This document shows, in pieces, positions 1 to 5,339 of a DNA stretch of 6,796 nucleotides (position 1 is its first letter; the number at the start of each line of letters is the position of its first letter). The stretch covers positions 1-6,796 of the forward strand of contig JAOZKX010000049.1 in assembly GCA_029935135.1 (NCBI GenBank). Reading direction: 5' to 3'. Source of the DNA: Desulfocapsa sp. (GTDB taxonomy: Bacteria > Desulfobacterota > Desulfobulbia > Desulfobulbales > Desulfocapsaceae). Made by a program: the position numbers and the translations under genes. Below the pieces are notes generated by a model. The model made no database searches. It was not told the DNA's origin and saw only the letters and a list, made by a program, of their open reading frames with translations.

Positions 1-103
1 GTACAAATAATTCGCCAGTTTCTTCTCCTGCACAGATCATAGCCCATTTTTTCCACCCAGGGAACACCACTTTTATTTTGCCATCAATCTACTCCATATA
101 CAT
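1..103 (-). CDS. Possible 5' end of a divergent gene, interrupted by an in-frame TAG; product unidentified
   Basis: Read on the - strand, an ATG at 103-101 is preceded by a purine-rich ribosome binding site (AAGGAAGGAAA, 116-106) at good spacing. The frame gives MYME, then TAG at 91-89, then stays open to the window edge with a protein-like sequence beginning IDGKIKVVFPGWKKW and ending GELFV. The KIKVVF, KKWAMI and ELFV pieces faintly resemble the first strand, RNP1 and RNP2 strands of a cold-shock domain, but the aromatic and glycine residues are largely replaced, so this is only a guess. The frame could start at ATT (88-86) or GTG (70-68 or 67-65) after a tiny leader peptide, TAG could be read through, the gene could be broken, or there could be a base error. 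I am fairly confident it is coding and not confident of its product or start. Confidence 0.4.
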
Positions 104-105
104 GG

Positions 106-116
106 TTTCCTTCCTT
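106..116 (-). promoter_or_regulatory. Shine-Dalgarno site of the divergent - strand gene
   Basis: The - strand reads AAGGAAGGAAA here, ending two bases before the ATG at 103-101. It is the strongest ribosome binding site visible in the window. It is the main reason for believing that translation begins at 103 despite the TAG four codons later. Confidence 0.5.
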
Positions 117-120
117 TTCA

Positions 121-1704
121 GTGAACAATCTGATAACATGGTGCTCTATGCATACCCTTAAAGTTCAGTTGGGACTTACCCTCTCAGTCCTTCTCTCTCT
201 CAGCATGTTACTGTTTGGCATGGTCCTGTTAACTCTATGGCAGCGCCATATGATTGACCAGGAGACAAAGAACAGTCATAAGTTGTTACAAATTGCAGCC
301 ATCTCCCTCACTGAAGCCGACAGCATTAGCTCTCCCACTCTTCCACCGGCAGTCCGCAGATTTATCGATGATAGCAATATTCTCTGTCTCCAGTATCAGA
401 TCAACAGGAGTGCCCCCACCCAGACATATGGTGACTGTCCGGTTGAGCACTCTCTTTCTTCACTTATGGAAAACTCCATTATTTATAACAACAGACAGAG
501 CCACTACTCAGGAATGGCATGGAATGGGTTTTTCTTTACAAAAAAGTTCCTCCTGACAGCCCAACCACTCCAGCAGAGCAAGGAGACATCCCAAAAGTCC
601 GGCTCCGTCGGCCTTATCAGTTCATTACAGAAAAACTCTGCCGCAATCCACAAAATCCAGAAGATATTCCTTGCCTACCTGGTCATAAATCTTCTGATCT
701 TTGTTACCATAGGCTTTACCCGGCTCGTTCATCTAGTGGTTCGTCCCATCCAGAGGCTTGCTCTCCTTGCAGATTCACGCACGGACCAGGGTGACTCCAG
801 TTTTTTCCCCGGGGAACGATGGGGAGAATTCACCCAGCTATCTCTTAGCCTCAATCGCCTCGTTGCAAGAATTGATGGGGATAAGCAGGAACTCCGTTCA
901 ACTGTTGAATCTTTAAAACTGGCCAATGAAGAATTGCAGCAAAACAGGGAAGAGATGATACGCACAGAAAAGCTTGCATCTGTGGGCAGGCTTTCGGCCG
1001 GACTTGCCCATGAGATTGGCAATCCACTAGGTATTATTCAAGGCTATGTGGATCTTCTTGCCGATACTTCACTCAGTGATGAGGACAGAAAAACATTCAG
1101 TGAACGGGCACTGCAGGAACTCACCCGGATTAACAATCTGATCCGTAACCTCTTGGATTTCTCAAGAACTCCCATCAAATCAGCTGTAAGTACAGTAAAT
1201 ATCCATGATCTTCTCCTGGACCTTGTCGAAACAGTCCGTATTCGAAAAAACATATCGGAGATCAGCTACCAGACAGCATTCCATGCCCTACAGGCAGAGG
1301 TTATGATTGATAGTGACGGCCTGCGGCAGGTTCTTTTAAACTGCATTCTGAACGCAATTGATGCGATAGAAGAGCAAACTGAGCAAGAGCATGGTACTAT
1401 AGAGCTGAGAACTGAAAACAGTGCTCCGAATACCCATATCCCTTCCATTACCATTACGCTTCAGGACGATGGCGTGGGGATTGCTGAAGAAAATATGGAC
1501 GCAATATTTGATCCGTTCTTCACCACTAAAGAAGTGGGCAAGGGAACAGGTCTTGGACTGTCAGTGGCGCATAACCTGATCAACAAGTCAGGTGGTCACC
1601 TGTCCATTGCATCCACAGCAGGTGTCGGAACAACGGTCAGTGTTATACTTCCACTGTCCGCACAAAAACCTTATACAAATAAAGAAAACAGTCATGACGG
1701 ATAA
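121..1704 (+). CDS. Membrane-bound sensor histidine kinase, NtrB/AtoS/ZraS-like (HAMP-HisKA-HATPase_c)
   Basis: This kinase senses a signal at the membrane, phosphorylates itself on histidine and passes the phosphate to the regulator encoded next. Numbering is from GTG 121 (527 aa). Residues 17-40 form the first membrane helix, about 41-181 an extracytoplasmic domain with cysteines 89 and 106, and about 182-207 the second helix. A HAMP linker follows (P209, E236), then a coiled-coil stretch to about 285. The H-box is LAHEIGNPL with phospho-acceptor His297. The ATP-binding domain shows the N-box (NCILNAIDA, 407-415), G1 (DDGVGI, 449-454), F-box (IFDPFFTT, 462-469) and G2 (GKGTGLGL, 473-480). 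All catalytic boxes are intact. The start is uncertain: neither GTG 121 nor ATG 148 has a real Shine-Dalgarno site, and 148 (518 aa) still keeps the full first helix and leaves more room for a promoter. The sensor domain is not one I recognise, so the ligand is unknown. The gene overlaps the regulator by 11 nt. Confidence 0.93.
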   Translation: MNNLITWCSMHTLKVQLGLTLSVLLSLSMLLFGMVLLTLWQRHMIDQETKNSHKLLQIAAISLTEADSISSPTLPPAVRRFIDDSNILCLQYQINRSAPTQTYGDCPVEHSLSSLMENSIIYNNRQSHYSGMAWNGFFFTKKFLLTAQPLQQSKETSQKSGSVGLISSLQKNSAAIHKIQKIFLAYLVINLLIFVTIGFTRLVHLVVRPIQRLALLADSRTDQGDSSFFPGERWGEFTQLSLSLNRLVARIDGDKQELRSTVESLKLANEELQQNREEMIRTEKLASVGRLSAGLAHEIGNPLGIIQGYVDLLADTSLSDEDRKTFSERALQELTRINNLIRNLLDFSRTPIKSAVSTVNIHDLLLDLVETVRIRKNISEISYQTAFHALQAEVMIDSDGLRQVLLNCILNAIDAIEEQTEQEHGTIELRTENSAPNTHIPSITITLQDDGVGIAEENMDAIFDPFFTTKEVGKGTGLGLSVAHNLINKSGGHLSIASTAGVGTTVSVILPLSAQKPYTNKENSHDG

Positions 1705-3067
1705 AAAACGACTTCTCATCATTGATGATGAAGAAAACATGCGGCATATGCTTTCTGTGGTAACCTCCAAGGCTGGATATCAGGTTACCCTGGCAGAGAA
1801 TGGTAAACAGGCACTGGCCATCCAGAGCAAAGCCCCTTTTCCTTTTATACTCTGCGACCTGAAGATGCCTAAAATGGATGGCCTGACATTTATCAGTGCA
1901 CTGAATGAGCAAGAGGAAAAACCTGTTGTTATCATGATGTCTGCCTATGCAACCATCGATGATGCTGTGGAAGCGATGAAAGCCGGCGCCTATGACTTTA
2001 TCACCAAACCGTTTAAAACAGCGGAAATCCTTCTGGTACTCGAAAAAGCATACCAGCATATCCAGTTACGCAATGAAAATGACCAGCTCAAGGCACAAGT
2101 CAAAGAACTGCAGGGCACAAACTCTTTTCAAGATATCATTGCCCATTCAAAGAAAATGCGCTCCCTTTTACGCCTCACGGAAAAAGTTGCCAAGTACGAC
2201 ACCACCGTGCTTATCACCGGAGAATCAGGTACAGGAAAGGAGCTCATTGCCAATGGTATTCACCAGAATTCCAACCGCAAAGACAAACCCTTTATCGCTA
2301 TTAACTGTGCCAGTATCCCCGAAAACCTGCTGGAGAGTGAATTCTTCGGCTACATGAAAGGGGCCTTCACCGGTGCCGACCATGACCGAAAGGGGCTTTT
2401 TGAAGAGGCCGATGGGGGCACTCTTTTTCTTGATGAAATTGGTGAACTGCCCCTGGGGCTGCAGGTAAAACTTTTGCGTGTTCTCCAGGAGAAGGAAATC
2501 CGCCCCGTGGGCAGCGTTAAAAGCAAAAAAACAAATGTCCGTGTTATTACAGCAACGGCCAGAAACCTGGAAAAAGAGGTCGAAGAGGGCAGATTTCGCG
2601 AAGATCTTTATTACCGCTTAAATGTACTCACCCTGCAACTGCCACCACTTCGCGAACGAAAAGAAGACATCCCCCATCTCTGCACACACTTTCTCTCCAT
2701 CCTCAACGAGACAATGGGGTTGAGGATCGAATCAATATCAACGGATGCCATGTCCACTCTTCTCACTCGTGACTGGAACGGGAATATACGCGAGCTGAAA
2801 AACTGCCTTGAACGCGCTGCTATTGTTGCCGAAACAAACCAGATTCTGCCGGTGGACCTGGAAGAACCCCATGCGAAAAGCAGCTCTGACGAACAACTCA
2901 ATGAAATGCTGGGAACATTTTCTCTAAAACAGGCAAAAGTAATCGTAGAAACAAAACTTATCAAAAAAGCACTGGCTGCCAGTAATGGCAATAAGAGTAT
3001 GGCAGCAAGAATGCTGGAAATCAGTTATCCGTCACTCCTTGCCAAAATAAAAAGTTATATGGTGTAA
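1694..3067 (+). CDS. NtrC-family sigma-54-dependent response regulator (receiver-AAA+-Fis HTH)
   Basis: This is the cytoplasmic output partner of the preceding kinase: a phosphorylated enhancer-binding protein that uses ATP to open promoters held by sigma-54 RNA polymerase. From ATG 1694 it is 457 aa, the usual family length. The receiver (1-120) has D11/D12, phospho-acceptor D55 (CDLKMP), S83 and K105. The AAA+ domain (about 145-385) has Walker A GESGTGKE (176-183), the sigma-54-contacting GAFTGA loop (223-228), Walker B GGTLFLDE (241-248) and the NGNIREL motif (362-368). A Fis-type helix-turn-helix ends the protein (about 412-457). Everything needed for sigma-54 activation is intact. An open frame extends upstream to 1592, but that start lies deep in the kinase gene and would add 34 unrelated residues, so the start after the kinase is preferred. 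Its Shine-Dalgarno site is weak, so translation is probably coupled to the kinase. Target promoters cannot be read from this window. Confidence 0.95.
   Translation: MTDKKRLLIIDDEENMRHMLSVVTSKAGYQVTLAENGKQALAIQSKAPFPFILCDLKMPKMDGLTFISALNEQEEKPVVIMMSAYATIDDAVEAMKAGAYDFITKPFKTAEILLVLEKAYQHIQLRNENDQLKAQVKELQGTNSFQDIIAHSKKMRSLLRLTEKVAKYDTTVLITGESGTGKELIANGIHQNSNRKDKPFIAINCASIPENLLESEFFGYMKGAFTGADHDRKGLFEEADGGTLFLDEIGELPLGLQVKLLRVLQEKEIRPVGSVKSKKTNVRVITATARNLEKEVEEGRFREDLYYRLNVLTLQLPPLRERKEDIPHLCTHFLSILNETMGLRIESISTDAMSTLLTRDWNGNIRELKNCLERAAIVAETNQILPVDLEEPHAKSSSDEQLNEMLGTFSLKQAKVIVETKLIKKALAASNGNKSMAARMLEISYPSLLAKIKSYMV
3000..3015 (+). promoter_or_regulatory. Candidate sigma-54 promoter inside the regulator's 3' end, upstream of waaA
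   Basis: TGGCAG-N5-ATGCT matches the sigma-54 consensus TGGCAC-N5-TTGCW at 9 of 11 positions, with the invariant GG and GC in the correct 10-base spacing. Transcription would begin near 3026, about 50 nt before waaA. However, the same bases encode part of the conserved Fis helix-turn-helix (SMAARML). By my estimate about 0.3 matches of this quality are expected by chance per strand in a window this size, so it is weak evidence alone. Confidence 0.2.
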
Positions 3068-3074
3068 GGCGCAG

Positions 3075-4307
3075 ATGAACCAATCGCTTCCCATCCGGCT
3101 GCTTTTTATTGGCTACCAGTTTCTCTGGCTTCTGCTCACCCCTCTGCTTCTTTGTTCACCACGCTTAAAAGAAGGTGGCGATGAGCGAACACTAAAAAAA
3201 ATCAGCTTCTCCAAGGTCGACTTATGGATTCACGCAGCATCCGTTGGTGAAGCCTATATTGCCAGACAGATTGTAAACAATTTCCCCAAAGAACAGAAAC
3301 TCGACATTCTCATTACCACCAATACATCCCAGGGCCATGAGATCCTGGTAAAAGAGATGCACAGCCTGCAGCAGAATGTGCAGATCGCCTATATGGTTTT
3401 TGACAGTCCCTCACTTGTCCGAAAAGCTGTGCAGATCGCTGACCCGAAACTGTTAGTTCTTATCGAACTGGAAATCTGGCCTGCCCTGATGGCAGAGATA
3501 AAGAGACAGAAGAAAAAAATCATTATTGTCAACGGCAGAATGACCAGAAAAAGTTTCAAAGGCTATACAAAAGCAGGGTTTTTCTTTCGAACACTGCAGC
3601 CGGATACGATCCTTGCCACCTGCAACGAAAACAAATTTCACCTGGAGAGACTTTTTCGGCAGGAGAAAACATACCTGGTGCCAAACATTAAATTTGACCT
3701 GATACATCATTGCACCATCGCCCAGTCAGCAGAAGGAGAGAGACAATCCCTTGTTCTTGCCTCCATCAGAAAAGAAGAGGAAGCAGATGTCCTTTTTCTT
3801 ATCCAAAGGATATTACAAACATTTCCAGATCTGCAGATCAACCTGTTTCCCCGTCACCTGCACCGGGTTGAACAATGGCAAAAGCTGCTGACAGAATCAG
3901 GCATCAACCATACCCTGAAAACCTCCGAGGCAAGCCTGGACTCTTCTCCTGTAATCATCTGGGATCTTTTTGGACAACTCACCACTGCCTACCAAAAAGC
4001 TGATGCAGCTTTTGTCGGTGGAAGTCTGGCAAACCTTGGAGGACAAAACTTTATCGAAGCATTTATGAATGGTGTTATTCCGGTCACAGGCCCTTCGATC
4101 TCCAATTTTCTCTGGACAGGTGAAGAGGTGCTGAGCGATGGATTACTCAAAAAAGGGGAAAATAAAGAAGAAGTCCTCGACTTACTGGTGCAGTTACTGA
4201 AAAACCCACCTGACAAAAAGGCTCTCCAGAAAAAAGCTGACAACTATATTCGTTTAAAACAAGGTGGCAGTAGAAAAACATGCCAATATATTGTAGATTT
4301 GTTGTAA
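3075..4307 (+). CDS. waaA: 3-deoxy-D-manno-octulosonic acid (Kdo) transferase
   Basis: WaaA (KdtA, family GT30) moves Kdo from CMP-Kdo onto the lipid A precursor at the cytoplasmic face of the inner membrane. The 410 aa protein is close to the usual size of about 420. Residues 7-27 form an N-terminal membrane anchor. WIHAASVGE (51-59) is the family hallmark and ends with the likely catalytic base Glu59. The block IELEIWPAL (130-138), VNGRM (152-156), NIKFDL (204-209), the FPRH segment (258-261) and GGSLANLGGQNFIEA (315-329) follow in the expected order. The last block usually reads GGHN, but here it is GGQN (Gln324). The gene starts 7 nt after the regulator stop, with AAGG at 3066-3069 as its ribosome binding site, so it is probably in the same transcript. 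How many Kdo units it adds cannot be read from the sequence. Confidence 0.93.
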   Translation: MNQSLPIRLLFIGYQFLWLLLTPLLLCSPRLKEGGDERTLKKISFSKVDLWIHAASVGEAYIARQIVNNFPKEQKLDILITTNTSQGHEILVKEMHSLQQNVQIAYMVFDSPSLVRKAVQIADPKLLVLIELEIWPALMAEIKRQKKKIIIVNGRMTRKSFKGYTKAGFFFRTLQPDTILATCNENKFHLERLFRQEKTYLVPNIKFDLIHHCTIAQSAEGERQSLVLASIRKEEEADVLFLIQRILQTFPDLQINLFPRHLHRVEQWQKLLTESGINHTLKTSEASLDSSPVIIWDLFGQLTTAYQKADAAFVGGSLANLGGQNFIEAFMNGVIPVTGPSISNFLWTGEEVLSDGLLKKGENKEEVLDLLVQLLKNPPDKKALQKKADNYIRLKQGGSRKTCQYIVDLL

Positions 4308-4313
4308 AATTCA

Positions 4314-4355
4314 GTTGCTACCCGCATGACTGAACACTGATTGGCCAGGTGCAAC
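4314..4355. repeat. Imperfect inverted repeat after waaA
   Basis: GTTGCTACC (4314-4322) can pair with GGTGCAAC (4348-4355), leaving one bulged T and a loop of 25 nt. It begins 7 nt after the waaA stop. No run of T follows, so it does not look like an intrinsic terminator. It could be an RNA hairpin at the end of the message or chance. The rest of the 4308-4442 gap holds no open frame that I would call a gene. Confidence 0.2.
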
Positions 4356-4382
4356 AAAATAGGAACGGTCAGCAAAAAACAG

Positions 4383-4410
4383 TTGAGTTATCCACTGGAA
4401 ATACGATATT
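4383..4410 (+). promoter_or_regulatory. Weak sigma-70 type promoter candidate for kdsB
   Basis: TTGAGT (4383-4388) and GATATT (4405-4410) are separated by 16 nt. Each matches its consensus hexamer at 4 of 6 positions. Initiation would fall some 25 nt before the kdsB ATG. The 135-nt gap makes a separate promoter plausible, but read-through from waaA is equally possible because no terminator is visible. Confidence 0.22.
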
Positions 4411-4442
4411 CAGATAAACAAACTCCTTGCAAATAAAAATAT

Positions 4443-5171
4443 ATGAAAGTTACAGCAATTATCCCATCCCGCTACGAGTCAAAGAGGTTTCCCGGTAAGT
4501 CACTGGTCAATATCCAGGGGAAAACCATGATTCAGCGGGTATATGAACAGGCAAAAAAAAGCAGTCGGATTCAATCTGTCTATGTTGCCACAGATAGTGA
4601 TGCCATCTACTCCTCAATTACTGATATGGGCGGCAATGTTATTATGACTTCCGACAAGTGCAATTCAGGGACAGACCGAGTGGCTGAAGCAGCAAAGACA
4701 CTGGGACTTGCCGACAATAATATAATAGTCAATATCCAGGGTGACCAACCTGTTTTACAACCCGAATGCCTGGACGATCTGGTACAGCCTTTTTGGGAAA
4801 ACCCGGATCTTGAGATGGCTACTCTGGCCACACCTATCAGCAATGAAGTGGACAGTAACGATCCCAATACGGTGAAGGTAGTCTTTGACGGCAACGGAAC
4901 GGCAATCTACTTTTCAAGGGCAAAAATCCCCTTTAATCGGGACGACAACGAAAACATTCAGTATTTTAAGCACATAGGAATATACGCCTACTCCAATGCA
5001 TTCCTGCAGCAATTCACTAAACTACCCCATTCAATACTGGAAGAAATGGAAAAACTTGAACAGTTACGGGTTATTGAATCTGGACACAAGATCCAGGTAA
5101 CTGTGACAGAATTTGATTCTCCCAGTGTGGATGATCCGGCTGATCTGAAAAAAATAGAAGCACTGCTTTAG
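4443..5171 (+). CDS. kdsB: 3-deoxy-manno-octulosonate cytidylyltransferase (CMP-Kdo synthetase)
   Basis: KdsB joins Kdo to CTP, giving CMP-Kdo and pyrophosphate in the cytosol. CMP-Kdo is the donor used by WaaA, the product of the gene before it. The 242 aa length matches the family (about 245-250). The N-terminus carries the nucleotide-binding signature IPSRYESKRFPGKSL (7-21) with Arg10 and Lys19. SGTDRVAEAA (75-84), NIQGDQP (97-103), the VKVVFDGNGTAIYFSRAKIP block (144-163), FKHIGIYAY (175-183) and LEQLR (205-209) follow in order. Asp101 and Asp230 (SVDDP) are the expected magnesium ligands. The usual GDEP is GDQP here (Gln102). The start is firm because the signature begins within ten residues, yet no Shine-Dalgarno site precedes it, only an A/T-rich stretch. 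Whether it stands in one transcript with waaA is unclear because of the 135-nt gap. Confidence 0.95.
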   Translation: MKVTAIIPSRYESKRFPGKSLVNIQGKTMIQRVYEQAKKSSRIQSVYVATDSDAIYSSITDMGGNVIMTSDKCNSGTDRVAEAAKTLGLADNNIIVNIQGDQPVLQPECLDDLVQPFWENPDLEMATLATPISNEVDSNDPNTVKVVFDGNGTAIYFSRAKIPFNRDDNENIQYFKHIGIYAYSNAFLQQFTKLPHSILEEMEKLEQLRVIESGHKIQVTVTEFDSPSVDDPADLKKIEALL

Positions 5172-5259
5172 ACATCACCCAAAATGACCCATCTGCCTGC
5201 TGCTTTACTTCTCTTCACCAGGGATAAAAAATCTTTATTTATTGGTTGAATTGATGGTA

Positions 5260-5287
5260 TTGTGCTGTTCTCTAAATCTCATATAAA
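5260..5287 (+). promoter_or_regulatory. Sigma-70 type promoter candidate for msbA
   Basis: TTGTGC (5260-5265) and TATAAA (5282-5287) lie 16 nt apart. The -10 hexamer matches TATAAT at 5 of 6 positions and the -35 hexamer matches TTGACA at 4 of 6. Initiation near 5294 would give a leader of about 45 nt before the msbA ATG. It is the best promoter candidate in the window. The rest of the 5172-5339 gap shows no gene and no clear terminator after kdsB. Confidence 0.4.
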
Positions 5288-5295
5288 CAGATAAA

Positions 5296-5318
5296 AAGAA
5301 AGAGAATCATACTTTCTT
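5296..5318 (+). promoter_or_regulatory. Short A/U-rich hairpin in the msbA leader
   Basis: AAGAAAG (5296-5302) and CTTTCTT (5312-5318) are perfect 7-nt complements around a 9-nt loop. They sit 22-44 nt before the msbA start, just after the likely transcription start. The stem is mostly A-U and would be weak. It could affect message stability or be a protein site on DNA. No T-run follows, so it is not a standard terminator. Confidence 0.25.
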
Positions 5319-5339
5319 GAACACCATCATTTACTGCTT

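Noticed and set aside
1592..1693. Upstream extension of the response regulator frame to an ATG at 1592
   Set aside because: The 34 added residues overlap the kinase ATP-binding domain in another frame and do not resemble a receiver domain. The receiver starts naturally at 1694.
1643..2059. 138-codon open frame on the - strand across the regulator gene
   Set aside because: It lies opposite a well-supported receiver domain, has no ribosome binding site that I can see, and its cysteine- and phenylalanine-rich sequence looks like an antisense shadow.
3377..3439. 12-base direct repeat TGTGCAGATCGC in waaA (3377-3388 and 3428-3439)
   Set aside because: Both copies encode VQIA in the same frame of a conserved enzyme. 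Two copies 51 bases apart with nothing else shared look like chance.
5172..5259. Intrinsic terminator after kdsB
   Set aside because: There are A/T-rich runs but no G/C-rich inverted repeat ahead of them.
4308..5339. Sigma-54 promoters in the gaps before kdsB and msbA
   Set aside because: I looked for GG-N10-GC with consensus flanks in both intergenic gaps on the + strand and found none of acceptable quality.
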